DNA from: Flaccisagitta enflata
Lineage: Eukaryota > Chaetognatha > Sagittoidea > Aphragmophora
NCBI GenBank assembly: GCA_965153355.1
Contig: OZ231128.1
Span: 43,090,001-43,154,000, forward strand
Direction of reading: 5' to 3'
Length of the DNA: 64,000 bases
The notes under the pieces were generated by a model, which saw only the letters and a list, made by a program, of their open reading frames with translations, made no database searches and was not told the DNA's origin. The position numbers were made by a program, and so were the translations under genes. This document shows, one piece after another, positions 20,135 through 32,500 of the stretch (positions are counted from its first letter, which is position 1; each line of letters opens with the position of its first letter).

Positions 20135-22070
20135 TCAATCACGATTTAGCGTATAAGTTCTCACAGTGCCATCTCCAGCGGCGGTAAGGCAAAAATTGCC
20201 CATGGGGGCAACCGACATGTCTAACACCTGTCCGCGATGCCCAGTCCATCTACGCACTACGCCGCCCGTCCGGCCGTCGAATGCCGACGCCGAACCGTCC
20301 AAAGAGGAGCAAAACAGTAAATCACTACCTGCGGAACCGTGCCACGCGAGTCTCGTCACGCCACCTTCCAACTGAATCGGATCGTGGCGCAGTTTTTCGG
20401 AGTTCAAGTCCCAGATTAAGAGTCTCCCGGAAAGCGTTCCGGTGGCGGCGATCGGCAGGCCGTTAGAAAGCGCAACAGCTTCCACTGAGTCCTCTGGATC
20501 TTCGGCTGCATCATCGGCTTCAGCCGCCGATTGACTCGTCGAAGGCGCTCCAGAGGACGGAGATTCGCAGACGGGGAGACGGGCGATGACTTTACCAGAG
20601 TTGGGATTGACGAGACACGCGCGACCGTCGACGGATCCCGTGAGAAGAAGATTGCCGTCGCGATGAACATCCATACACGTGACGTTGTCGGAATGAAGGT
20701 CACTGAATGAATACACGTTTGAGCAGACAAAGAACGGATGAAATGATGAATGACAGGTTATATAGTACTGACTGAAAAAGGGACAAACGAATGAAATGAA
20801 CGTGCAGAAAATTGGATAATGCATTCATTCATTTTTTTGTTACCATACCCGATAGTATGCGTTACGGAGGCAGCTTTCAGATCCCAAATCCTGAGACTCC
20901 CGTCACCGTAGCCGACGCAAACCCGCTTGCCATCAGGATGGAGCTTGCCGACGGAGGAAGGACAATTAGGACCCGAGTAAGTCTTGCAGTCGCCAGATGG
21001 AATCTTCCACATCCACGAGGAACCATCAATTGTACCTGAAGTACCATCAATTCAACGAAAGGGATGAGCTAATCGGTAGTTAATCAACGTTCCAAATGAT
21101 GAAAGGTGCGGCCGACGAGATGGACAGCGCTTTTAACTAAGTACACCATGACCAGTTCTAAAATGACGGATGTCAAATTACCGGCAATGATGACCGCAGC
21201 AACGGGATGCCAGAAGAGCCACTCCAAATCGGCACACTCGAAACTCCAAACTTCTTTCCCGCTCGAAACTTTCCAAACCTGAGCATGAGATCACATAAAG
21301 ATGTATGACTTAAGATAGTAGAGGAGAGGGAAGAGGGGGGGGGCAGAGAATGGCGTTGAGGATTTTAATAACCTACCTTAATCATCCCTGCCATATCCCC
21401 TGTGGCGACCATGGAACCATCATGATTGAACGCAACGCAAATCACAGAATCCTTTGAGAAAACAAAAAATTTCAATCCAGTAGCAGTAGCCTATTAGAGC
21501 TAGCCTCATTAGCTCTAGATAAGCGAACAGACCAAACAAGAGTACCTGATGTCCAGAACATTCAAAGAGCACGGAACCGTCGGCGACTCGCCAGACAAAC
21601 GCTTTATCATCTTCCCCTCCACTAACAGCGACACTTCCGGTAGGATCCAAAGCGACGCTGAAGACAGAAGTGGGTTCCGAGGCGGAAGCGGACGCAGAAT
21701 GACGATCGAAGACTGAGACGGCGTCATCAACGGCAGGAGGATCAAACAAAACTGGCTTCGCTTCATCGTCATCCATCACTGGGGCGGGAGTGGGGAAAAG
21801 GAATTTTTATTAAATCCGCGAAACTAGGTTCATTTCCGCCAGCCCGCCTCCGTCAGCAACGATAATGTCCTGAACGATGTGCACTAATCATCGTTCAGAC
21901 AAAAAAGGTATAAGAATAAAGCTCATGATTTATCTCTTGCACAACATTCCCATACCTTCGCCGATATCATCCAAATCTTCATCATCGTCGTCGTCGATTC
22001 GGTCATTTTCATCCAATTCAATAACCTCATCAGCTTCATCCAGATCAAAGTCGTCGTCATCGTCCGCCAT
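20135..22070 (-). CDS. AAMP: Angio-associated migratory cell protein (AAMP), WD40 repeat protein, complete in 6 exons
   Basis: Exons on the minus strand: 22070-21956 (ATG), 21778-21546, 21451-21377, 21278-21182, 21035-20849 and 20702-20135 (TGA). Lengths sum to 1275 bases, an unbroken 424-residue frame, and all borders are GT/AG. Seen: a strongly acidic N-terminus ([20 protein letters not shown]) followed by WD40 blades: [60 protein letters not shown] and [12 protein letters not shown]. The segment around [19 protein letters not shown] is diagnostic of AAMP, and length is close to the usual family size. Known: AAMP/Sqt1-type proteins chaperone ribosomal protein uL16, and in vertebrates AAMP is linked to cell migration. 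A low-complexity Ala/Ser/Asp insert ([17 protein letters not shown]) sits between two blades. It is adjacent to RPLP0 on the same strand, 361 bases apart. Confidence 0.96.
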
Positions 22071-22431
22071 CCTAGGCGGAGTTCCTTTTCCACTCACCAT
22101 GAATGTTTATTAAATGATAAAAAGAATGTATAACCCTAAGATGCAAATGTGTTTAACGAGACTAATAAAAATAATTCTTGTAATGTAATCCCAAATACAC
22201 GCGATAATACACGCGATCAAACAGCTGAAATGGAATGCATCTAAATAATTGACTTAAAACGGAATGAAGAAACTTCCAATTTTGACAAAAAATTAACTTA
22301 AATTTTGAGTCTGCATCGTCCTATAAAACCCCCTGGAGAGTTCCATCATATTTCGCTCCTTGCTGAGGCATAATTATGATTATTCCGTCAATGAGGAGCC
22401 AGAAATTCCAAATCGGCACGCAGCTAACGCC
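22071..22431 (-). promoter_or_regulatory. Intergenic RPLP0-AAMP spacer (3' UTR plus AAMP upstream region)
   Basis: Between the RPLP0 stop and the AAMP ATG, both minus. It contains AATAAA on the minus strand at 22111-22106, a plausible RPLP0 polyadenylation signal, leaving only about 35 bases to the AAMP start. AAMP may therefore have a very short 5' leader, be trans-spliced, or use another signal; none of these is shown by sequence alone. Confidence 0.35.
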
Positions 22432-23402
22432 TTAGTCGAAAAGACCGAAGCCCATATCGTCATCGGATTCCTCATCAGATTCCTCCTTGGCGGCAGGTTT
22501 GGCCTCTTCGGCGGGAGCGGCAGCCGCAGCGGCCGGTGCCGCGGCAGCAGCCACGGGAGCGGCTATGGCGGCGAACTTTTCGGGATTGGCGATCATGTCC
22601 TTGATCTGCTCAGCTTCTTTGAAAGTGTAATCCGTCTCCACGGCGATCGCCAACAGATTTCTAAAGGTAGAAACAAAAGTGGGAGAAAGAAGGAGCAGGA
22701 TAGGAGGATAGAAAGGACGAAAGAGAGGGAAGAAAGAAGGAAAGAAAGAGAGAGAAGGAAAGAAAGAAAGAAGGAACGAAAGAGAGAAGGGAAGAAACAA
22801 AGAAGGAAAGTAAGAAGGAAAGTAAGAAGGAAAGTAAGAAGGAAAGTAGGAAGGAAAGTAGGAAGGAAAGTAAGAAGTAAGAAGGAAAGCAAGAAAGTAA
22901 GAAGGAAAGTAAGAAGGAAAGTAAGAGGGGAAGTAAGGAGAAAGTAAGAGGGAAAGTAAGAGGGAAAGTAAGAGGGAAAGAAAAAGAAAATAAGAAAGGA
23001 GAGAAAGGGAGAAAGATATAAACAGAAAGAGACAGACATACAGACAGAGAGAATCGAGGGAAGATAACAAGAGAAAGAAACTGCATGGCATAGCAGGCAG
23101 ATTGATTTTCCATGCATCAGAGCTTAAAAATGTCATCAACGCATGTACGAAATACATGTCAGTGGATTGACAGACAATGGTCATCATGCAAGTGGAACTA
23201 AATTCACTCTCCTAACCAATTGTGACCTCATTCGTTACCTGAAAGCGTTAGAAACCATGTGAGGTACGGAGGCGGGTGTCGGATACCCGATACCGAGACA
23301 AGTCATGGTGACGATGGCGGCGCCTTCGATGAATTTGGCGCGAATATCCTCGTCGGTGATGTCCAACACAGATGGGTGGAAGATAGAACCACCATCGTAC
23401 AC
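22432..23402 (-). CDS. RPLP0: 60S acidic ribosomal protein P0, last two exons
   Basis: Exons 23402-23239 and 22660-22432 (TAA) give 130 residues in frame. Seen: [19 protein letters not shown] and the [18 protein letters not shown] segment, then [16 protein letters not shown], an alanine-rich hinge and the stalk terminus [17 protein letters not shown]. That terminus is the conserved P-protein tail that recruits elongation factors and, with P1/P2, forms the ribosomal stalk. P0 is distinguished from P1/P2 by the upstream VYDGGS and ETDYTF region. The N-terminal roughly 190 residues (uL10 domain) are not recognisable anywhere upstream to 28.4 kb, so the 5' exons are far away, misplaced, or this is a fragment. 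Splice sites are intact (donor gtaacg, acceptor ctttag). Confidence 0.9.
22680..23060. repeat. Purine-rich intronic array in RPLP0
   Basis: GAAAG/GAAGG simple sequence passing into tandem GGAAAGTAAGAA-type units (22806-22985), then AGAGGGAAAGTA units. It lies in the intron 22661-23238. Long lysine/arginine or serine/leucine frames across it are artefacts. Strand asymmetry is the same as in the 16-bp array of the phosphoesterase intron. Confidence 0.9.
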
Positions 23403-24002
23403 CTGAGATTGAACAAAAGTGATGGGAATAGTAAACGATCTTAGGTACAAGAATGGGTCAATTGGGTGCTTCACATAGCAAAAGTTGATTGTTTTAACCC
23501 TCATTACCTAATCTGGAATAATTAATTTTAGAACTTACTATTTTGAAGAGTTAATTTGCATAATGCAGTGGGATAAAACAATATGCTGATATTCTTTGAA
23601 ATAGCTTTCACTAATTTGTACTCTTTACAATATTGTTAATCTGCCTTTTAGGTAACTCTTTTATAGCTTTTGTCCTGATATTTTAGTTTATTATTACAAA
23701 CATCCTGATTTTTTTGAACAAATTATTATCCCTTTAGTAAAACTACACAGGATTTTGATGATTTCTGGAATGAGTGTGAGAACTTGAAATAAAAAAAAAT
23801 AGTCATCTTCATGACTTATGCTCCTCCGCATTACCAAAGCAAGGTGAAAGGATACTCCCTTCTTTTATTATGTGAATTTAAATCAATGTCAGCTATTTTT
23901 TAATGATATTTTTTTCTCTCAAATAACTTGAAGTATCTTCTTTCACATGCCGTTGTGAGTTTTTACAAGGCTGACTGTTTTGTCTGGCTGTTTGTCTGTC
24001 TT

Positions 24003-24033
<31 letters not shown>

Positions 24034-25130
24034 ATCTGTCTCTGTCTGTCTGTCTGTCTATTTGTTGTCTTTAGCTCTGGCTGTGTCTATGTTTGTTGAA
24101 GATTTGCATAAATGCTTAAAAACTATGATTATCAATTAGAAACTGATGCTAGTCTTAATTGCTCATGAAGCAGTTTCAATAACAGAAAATTAGAAATTCG
24201 ATTTAACAACATTCGGATTTAACGACCAAAAATCCCTAGTCCTTTCAGGGTCGTTAAATCGGGTTCCCACTGTATAGTCGAAAAGGCCCTTGTGAAGCCT
24301 TACTATGCGCATCACTCCTAGTTTTCCACCGGCTTAGACAGATTCTCTGAGAACTACTATCTAGGAAAAAAGTGTAGCAGCACTTATGGTTGACAGTATG
24401 TTTCTCCTCCTTTTGTGCACACAAAACTCATGTATCTGATTGTTTTTGATTATTTTTATATTTACTTTAACTAGAACAAAAGAGAAAAACAATCTTCAAT
24501 CCATTTTAGGTACCGCAAGTTGGGTTTGTTTATCACAACCTAGAGGTGGTTTTAGTGAAAACAGTAGATTTTTGCTCATTTTGTCTGCAAAATTGGGCTA
24601 CTTTTCTTTTCAAATCTAACTTGAAATCCACGAGATTATTAAACTAGAGATCAAGAGCTAATCAGCTGTGAAATCTGTATGTCTTTATCATTTTTTGGTA
24701 AAATTTGAGAGAAATTTCAAAGATGGAAGGGTAGGAGTCCCATCTTTTTTACCATTTTTCAAAGTACTTGATCAACTTCAAACTGATGGCATTTCAAAAC
24801 GGTTTGATGCACAGAGCTGAGATTGCAATTAGATTGTAGATTTTTCAATATAGATTAAAATGCTCATGAATTTTTTTCACTTATCTAAGTAAAAAATTGA
24901 GATATCTCTCTTTAAAGGTGCTGCTAAACATATTTCCTAGATAGTATTGTGAAACAACAAACGATCTACAAACTGCAAAGAGAACAAGTTCATTTCTATC
25001 CCTGAAGAATGTTTTCTAATCATTTTTTACCATTCTTAGTTGTGATGAAACAAGGCCAACACCTATAAGTCGCGTGCAGGACAAAAATAACTGAACTGAC
25101 CTGACTCCTTATTGTATCTTTTTATCGAAA
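23403..25130. other. AT-rich non-coding region
   Basis: No exon recognised on either strand, although upstream RPLP0 exons would be expected here. It includes a (TGTC)n tract at about 23977-24060. A hairpin at 24205-24278 ends in gggttcccactgta, with ggatttaacgacc mirrored by ggtcgttaaatc; this resembles the ends of pogo/Tigger-type MITEs. Confidence 0.5.
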
Positions 25131-25144
25131 ATCAGACTTAAAAG

Positions 25145-25640
25145 CAACCCAAAACAGACCCAAACCAGACCCAAACCAGACTCAAACCAGACTCAAACCA
25201 GACTCAAACCAGACTCAAACCAGACTCAAACCAGATTCAAACCAGACTTAAACCAGACCAAAACCAGACCAAAACCAGACCAAAACCAGACCAAAACCAG
25301 ACCTGAATCAGACCTAAATCAGACCTAAATCAAACAAAAACCAGACACAAACCAGACATACACCAGACCTAACCCAGACCTAAACCAGACATAAATCAGA
25401 CATGAACCAGTCTTAAACCAGACTTAAACCAGACTTAAACCAGACTTAAACCAGACTTAAACCATACTTAAACCAGACTTAAACCAGACTTTAACCAGAC
25501 TTAAAACCATACTTATTCTCAATATCATTTTAAACTAGCAGACTTAAACCAGCAGACTTAAACCATTAGACCTGCAGACTTAAACCATTAGATTTAAACC
25601 AGCAGACTTCAACCAGCAGATTTTAACCAGACTTAACTAA
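25145..25640. repeat. 11-bp minisatellite (AACCAGACTCA)n and variants
   Basis: About 40 units of aaaccagactc, aaaccagactt or aaaccagacca; the variant types occur in blocks. Towards the 3' end units become aaaccagcagactt. No coding potential. Confidence 0.92.
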
Positions 25641-26640
25641 AATGACTAAAATGAACAAAATAATCAAAATTTATCAACATGACCAAAGATGACCAAGAAT
25701 GAACAATGAAATGACCAAAGTAACCAATGACCAAAATAACCAAAAATGACCAAAAATGACCAAAAATGACCAAATATGACCAAAAATGACCAAAAATGAT
25801 CAAAAATGACCAAAAATGACCAAAAATGATCAAAGTGACCTAAAATGACCTCAAATGACCAAAATGACCAAACAAGACTCAAAATGAAATTAAAATGTCC
25901 ACAATGACCAAAATGACCAAAATAACCAAAAATGACCAAATATGACCAAAATGACCAAAATGAATTAATAATAATTAAAAACGATCAAAATGACCTTGTA
26001 AAAATGACCAAAATGACCAAAATGACCAAAAATGACTAAAATGATTCAAAGTGACCTAAAATGACCTCAAATGACCTGAAAAATCCAAAAATGACCAAAA
26101 ATGACCAAAATGACCAATAATGATAAAAATGACATTGTACCTTATTCAAATGATCTAAGATTTAATTAAAATTGTTCAAATTTATCAAAATGACAAAAAT
26201 GACCAAATTGACAAAAATAAATCAACATCAAAATAAATGTTAAAAAGATCGTAAGATCAATGATTGAATGATCAAACAGCCAGAATGCCCAACACAAAAT
26301 GCATTCAAACACTCCAAAATAACTCAAAATCAAAACATCAAATATGACCAAACATCAAAACATCGCACACCACACATCAAAACAAAAAATCAAATTCCAT
26401 CAAAACTCCACAAAAAATGATCAACTAGACTAAAATATCAAATGATCAAAATGATCAATGACTTAAAATGCAATGACCAAAATAGCAAAATGACAAATGA
26501 CCAAAATAAACAAATAGTAATGACAGAAACATTAAAGACATTATAATTTATCACAACACCAAAACACCAAAATGACCAAAATGACAAAATGACAAAATGA
26601 CAAAATGACAAACTGACTGTGACAAAGCAAATAAAATGAC
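25640..26640. repeat. Degenerate TGACCAAAA repeat domain
   Basis: A kilobase dominated by tgaccaaaa, tgaccaaaaa, tgatcaaaa and aatgacaaaa words with no fixed register, densest at 25735-25835. Phenylalanine/tryptophan/histidine-rich minus-strand frames (FGHFWSFL) are by-products. Confidence 0.85.
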
Positions 26641-26739
26641 TGTAAACAGTTAACCAAAAATCGATCAAAACATTGACAACAGTAAATATCAATTTATCAA
26701 CTGAATGATATAGCACGCTTTAACTAATATACTAAAATA

Positions 26740-27360
26740 ATATAAAACATGTACTGCAGTTTCGTTTCTGAGTAGAAGTGATGAATGCTGATGTGAAGAA
26801 TGCTTCCAGCATCTAATGTAATACAGAATTTGAACTGCTTGGCTTGCGCCCGATCTGCTCGCCTTGTTGTCTTCTTCTGTCCAGATGCCTGTTATCTTCA
26901 ATATCATGAGAATCCGACAGAATACGGACAATGGTACTCATTTTTTATATTTAGAATAATGATAGTAGTTATTAGACCGCCTTGAGTGCCAAATCTGTCC
27001 AGAGACCACCCCAATCCAGCGGCGATTGCTTCGAGGTCAGATCTCCGATGCCAGACTCAAACACCAAAATCGATGTCGAACGTCCGATCTGGCTTGCTTG
27101 ATGGACTGACAGAACTAGTTCAGCCAAGATGACGAACCAAACAGAATTAGGTTTAGCCAGATAGGCTCCATGCACCCACCCAACACTGCCTGGACTCCAC
27201 ACGGCGGATCTGGGACCATTTACCGATTTGGGCCAGCTGGACTTGGGCCCAAAGAACAAATGAGGTGGACGTACGGACGGATGGACAGATTCCCCCTGTG
27301 TTCTACAGGACTTGGTCCCCTTCGGGGCCGCTGCCCGAAAAGGGTTACCAACTGATGGAT
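26740..27360. other. GC-richer island without recognised gene; ends in an R2 fragment
   Basis: 26790-27260 is more balanced in composition than its surroundings and open on the minus strand for 95 codons (27259-26972, MFFGPKSSW start), but I recognise no domain. 27268-27350 is a fragment of family R2: gacggatggacagattcccc, ctgtgttctacaggacttgg and tccccttcggggccgctgcc. Confidence 0.35.
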
Positions 27361-28439
27361 GATGGACAGACAGAGCCGCTTACAGAGATGTGGAGACGCA
27401 TCTTAAAACAGGACACAAAAGTTTGTGATACACCAAATATCAATGTTCATTAATATAAACAAAATGTTGATATAATATCAGAAGATAAAATTGATGGCAA
27501 CCAGCTTATAGTAAAAAACATTCACCATTGTATTCATGAGCACTATTGGCACTCTTAGATAAGAAATTTAGGATAAGAATGAATATTGCCAAAATTAAGG
27601 GTGAGCCAAAAAAACTGCCGTACTAGTCCATAAAAGCAACACCCTTTGTCTGTTCTGCCCATAATTTTGTGTTTAAAGTGCTTAACCAAAAAACAACAAT
27701 ACACCAAAACAAAAATTCTCTTAACTAATCTTAAACAAATGAATTAAACTAAGCCAATTTTCCAGCAAATCAGTGCCAATTCAGGGATTACAGTTGAGTT
27801 TGCCTAGATGCCGGACATGTTGACTCAACCATCTTTTACTCACTTAAAGAGAAGGTATTAGCAAGAAATTGGAACTCTCGAAATCCTCTCCTTTTCCATT
27901 GCAGATTATTGGCTCACCATATTTTTCTTTCCAAGTGGTGGCCCAATTAATCCCTCCTCATTCAAAATTTGATTCCTTCCATACACGGTCTCAGGGGTCT
28001 AACACATTCAAAAGAAGTGTAAATTCCTTTTAGATGCGTCCACGTATCTCTAAGATAGCTTCTTTGCTTGGAAAACTAGGGGCCTTTGCCATTAGAGTTC
28101 TTATGAGGAGGAATGTTGTTCCAACTGTCATAGGTTGTCATCGGCAGCTAGGTCTGTTGGTTCTTGGTTGGTCCATTGAATTGATTGATCCATGACGCTG
28201 CTTTTTCAAAAGTGGAAAGCAGATGAAAATGATTTGGCATCATCAAAAAATGGTTCAAAAATCCTGAATCCAATTACAGTAAATCAAATTATGCTTTCAG
28301 CCCCTTTTAATATGATTATGACCGTCAAAATGTCCAATTTGAAAGCACGTTTGCCCCAGGAACGGACTTGTTGCTATATGACAACTGCCCTCATCATTTG
28401 CAAGCACCCTCTGTTTCCAAAGCTACCTCACTTTGGACC
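27361..28439. other. Non-coding region downstream of the hnRNP-like exon
   Basis: AT-rich, no ORF with recognisable similarity. It may contain the 3' UTR of the minus-strand gene ending at 28440. Confidence 0.4.
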
Positions 28440-28700
28440 TTAATATGGCTGGTAGCGGTTGCCATCTCTACCATCATCACCATGAGAACCATAAGCACGA
28501 TCCATAATCGCGGCGTAATCACCACCATAACCACCACCATAACCACCTCCAGCCCCACCATCATAACCACCGGGAGCCCCACCACCACGTCCGCCACGTC
28601 CGCCGCGTCCGCCGCGTCCGCCAGGTCCACTAGGAGGAGGCTCAGCCTTCTTTGCTTCAATTCTGACACCGTTTATGAAGTGTACTTGTAAGATCGCGAC
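28440..28700 (-). CDS. Terminal exon of an RGG-rich hnRNP-like RNA-binding protein
   Basis: Single minus-strand exon, acceptor ag before base 28700, in frame to TAA at 28440; 86 residues. Seen: HFINGVRIEAKKAEP, which resembles the last beta strand of an RRM as found in hnRNP A/B/D and Musashi-type proteins (hydrophobic-N-G-basic-AEP). Then come GRGGRGGRGGRGGGAPGG, GGYGGGYGGDY and the C-terminal RYQPY. Known: RGG boxes bind RNA and are arginine-methylated; a C-terminal basic-PY motif is recognised by transportin as a PY-NLS, and vertebrate hnRNP A/B and D also end in a ...Y-K-P-Y form. The upstream RRM exons were not found in the next several kilobases. FET-family or SR-type proteins are less likely alternatives. 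Confidence 0.7.
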   Translation of the reverse strand, partial: VAILQVHFINGVRIEAKKAEPPPSGPGGRGGRGGRGGRGGGAPGGYDGGAGGGYGGGYGGDYAAIMDRAYGSHGDDGRDGNRYQPY

Positions 28701-29455
28701 CTTGTCCGCTGAGTAAAGAAGAATAAGAATGATTAGCAAGTTATCTTGTAACAGGTTACGTGCCTACACAAAGTGTTTAATTTACACCATTTCTGCGGTA
28801 AATATCGTAATCACAACCACTTTTGTGCGCCTGCGAAAATATTTTTAAAATTACGATATTGATTCCGCATTCCACACTTTTACAAAATAAATGGGAACCA
28901 TATAAAATCAGAACGTCCTGCGAGCCCTTAGATACTTTTTTAATCTGCAGATTGACCCACGCGGATCGAAATCGGTCAGTTTGATCTCAACATCGTTTAG
29001 TACCTTCCTGATCTCTTCATTCATTGTTCTTCATAGAAACTGGTGATAACTGATTCAACAAGACTTAAGATCAGTCAGTCGAAAACAACTTTTTCGTTCA
29101 TTGTCCAGATAACATTACATGCATCGAACAGTTGTCAAACCCTGCAACATAGCACATAGCGTAACATGAAATAATGAGATATAAAATAACACTGTTCAAC
29201 CATCACCAATAATCATAACACATAACAGCGTGATAACACTGCAAACAATATATGATAAATACGCAGTTTTATCAGAAAATCAATATACTCAAATTTAGAT
29301 TTCCATTTAACAAGGAGGTAATAAATGAAATGATGCTCACTTGTATTCCCGAAATACCCTGGTTTTTTGCTTCATACTCTCGACTGTTAATATTTTGTTT
29401 ATTTGTTTTTTCAGATGATTTTTGCGTAGCGCCACTTTGAATTACATCTACAGCA
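28701..29455. other. Non-coding or unrecognised; weak small frame
   Basis: A 38-codon minus-strand frame begins at ATG 29024 (MNEEIRKVLNDVEIKLTDF) with an internal consensus-like donor (aaggtacta). It might be an upstream exon of the hnRNP-like gene, but it shows no RRM motif. Nothing else seen. Confidence 0.25.
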
Positions 29456-29521
29456 GGTGTGTGTGTTGATGTGTGTGTATGTGTGTATGTATTGTGTGTT
29501 ATGTGTGTGTGTGTGTGTGTG
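29456..29521. repeat. (GT)n microsatellite
   Basis: Imperfect tgtg tract with gtatg interruptions, ending in an uninterrupted run of about nine GT units. Confidence 0.9.
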
Positions 29522-32500
29522 TCTTTCCTCTTTATCTTGTTTTCTTATTTTTTAACTTATCTCTTAAATTGTTCTTGTTCAATTTCTGCCTTCTTATCCA
29601 ATTTGTTCTTTTTTCTTTTTAAAACAGATCTTTTCATTTCACACACTTAAATTCAGATCCAGCGTTTGGTGGTGAAATTCCACATTATAACCACATACAA
29701 CAATCAACATCTTGTTGTTATACCATTTAAAACCACTGAATCAATAATCTTCGAACAGGTTTTGAGGTATTTCGACCGAGCTGAAACCGCGGCAAACATA
29801 CGCAGTTTTTATTGATAAAAAGCGAAAATCACAACACATAAGGGCAACGTTCAAACAGAGTAAGATCGCGGTAGCACAGAAACAGTTGTTGATGTTGATG
29901 TTGTGACAATATACCTCAATCAACAATTAACAATCATCACGAACGCAAAATATTTTCATTATCGATGAATAGTAGTCAGATTTTATAACAGCGCTAACAC
30001 TGCGCAGAGACTTACGACCATAATCGCCCACCAGCATGATACGCTAATTTCCTGCATACGATAACGACTATATTATTGACCTATAATTGCCTATATCGTC
30101 CATAACGTCTATGATAACCTATAATTACCTATGATTACCCATACCAAAATGACTTTTTGCAAAGACCTATATCACTTTTATTACATATAGATCAATAATC
30201 ATCTATAATGACGTATGACACCACATACCTATAATAATATACGATCAATGATCATACATCTATGACACCATAATTGTCTATAATTACCATATTAATACGA
30301 CCGAAGGCACGCGCAGAAGACGCAGATCGCCCATGCGCTTCGATATGTGACTGACAATACCTGATAATGACCCATTATCACTCATAATTACCCATAATCA
30401 TCAATAATGATAATGACGATACTGCCTAACGACCTTTGATTAATATAACCTTACATACGCATCTGCGGACTCACCTTACATTTTGATCACCTTGACCACA
30501 CGACCCCAACACCATAAACGGCCTATAATTACCTGATAATGACCTATACCTATACCTTTATTTACCTGCTGACAATGACCCATAATAAACACACGACCTA
30601 CACTGCATACACCTGCAATTGCTTCCACGACCTATGACCACCATAATCGCATACTAATTCATAATAATCTGAGACGACCCATGATTACCCCAGTACGACC
30701 TATGACGTTATATCGATAATAACCTATGATTAATTATGACACAAAATTGCATAATGATCATAATACCTATAACGATCAATAAAAGAATTTAAAAAATGAC
30801 CGATGGCGACAAAGAAATTATTCTTAAACATTTACATTGCTATCGAGTTTCATACGACTTTTGACTTAAACGAAGAATTGAATTTACTGAAATGACTAAT
30901 GATCAAAACTTATTAAACTGACTAAACTGATCAAAATTGACTTAAACAACTAAAATTCAAAACATTGCGTAACGACTTTAATCAAGATATCAAACGCAAT
31001 ATACTGAATTGACTTTGAATTTGCTTAAAATGATCTGGTGATCGACTTTTAACTGACTGAAATTAACAACACCAAATGACTTAATTTGACTCAGACCACC
31101 AAACATCTTAATGACTGTATTTATCTGACTTGACCCGCAATCGCTGACCGATTTAAAATCGCCTGATGGTAACAAAACGCAATGGAATGATCAACTGACC
31201 AATATCGACACCGTCGAATGCGATTAACCGGGACGATCGACAAAGCGGGTATAGAGTCAGCGCATCGCGATTTCAAACCTATATGAATATCGTGCCATTA
31301 TAATAACAAAATTATACCTTATTATTTTTGTCATGAATTTAAAAATATCTGAAAAATGTGCAAGATTACACCATCTTATTTTTTTGAATAAAATACATGA
31401 ATAAGCATGAAGGCTGTTGATTTTACCGACATTATTTTTAGATACGCAATTTATATTTTTATTATCCGCAATCCACGGTCCACAATACCGATCGAGCAAC
31501 ACCGAGAAACAAAACGCATAGCGATCGCGTTCCCGGCGTTGGTGCGCCGAGTTGGCGGTTAGTCGGGGTTGAGCGCCCGCCAGTTCACAGATGACTTTCG
31601 ATCACTTTGTTCATCACTTGTTATAGACACACACTAGTTCGTTTGCAGATAAATATGTGGATCACACACGTTATCATTGTAATAACATTTTAATTGCAAT
31701 ACTTGTAACACTTCAGTTCATGATCATTTGTAGATAAAAGAATTTCCAGTCATAAACAGTTTGTTCCGATGATAAAAATTAATAGGTTCATATAATTGTT
31801 CATTCAATCTTTTACATATCACATAAATGACAGCTAGCCCTGATATATACACTCTTCTTAACAGCTTTTCTGATGCCTTTTCGTTATTTTGATGAAGAAA
31901 AAGTTCGACAGAAACTAAACAGACGTCAGTTTCAGACGCTTCGCCGATCTTTAACAGCGCACTCATAAATACGGGCACGATGTGATAACCCGATAGCAGT
32001 ATACCGCACATGATTACGCGCACATCCGAGATATGAAAATACACATTTATAGAAGATCGCGCTTCGCCACAAAAGATGCTCGTTTCATCACCATACATCG
32101 TTTTATGGTCGAAAGAACAACCGATTTTTCAGCTTAATGACGACGATGGACGGAATGCGGCGTTGACTGACGAATACGCCGGATCGATCGCGACCCTTCC
32201 ATGAGATGCACTCGACGCCAGAATGGTCACTGCCGACCCTTGATGTGGGATCTTCCCAACAGATGGACAACCCTACGACTAACAGATAAAAATTTTTGCT
32301 GCCCATTCGCCACCAAAGGCCGTTTGCGCGATGACGCGAGAATAGCATATTAGTGTACATTTGAGCACTAGTTTCCAACAGTATAATATAGTAAGAACAT
32401 ACAACATTACGTGAATCACTTCTTCTTTTATGTCCAATCCTTTTCCATCAATGATATGATGTCACTCCAGTAAACATTAGGTGGTCATGGGTGGTCAAAG

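Noticed and set aside
22360-23187. Long frames on both strands over the RPLP0 intron
   Set aside because: GAAAG-type array; only the last 76 codons of the minus-strand frame are the true RPLP0 exon.
26972-27259. 95-codon minus-strand frame in the GC-richer island
   Set aside because: No family recognised and it abuts an R2 fragment; insufficient evidence for a gene.
31724-32378. Two consecutive minus-strand frames of 124 and 91 codons
   Set aside because: No domain, no clear splice borders, AT-rich; noted only in the regional description.
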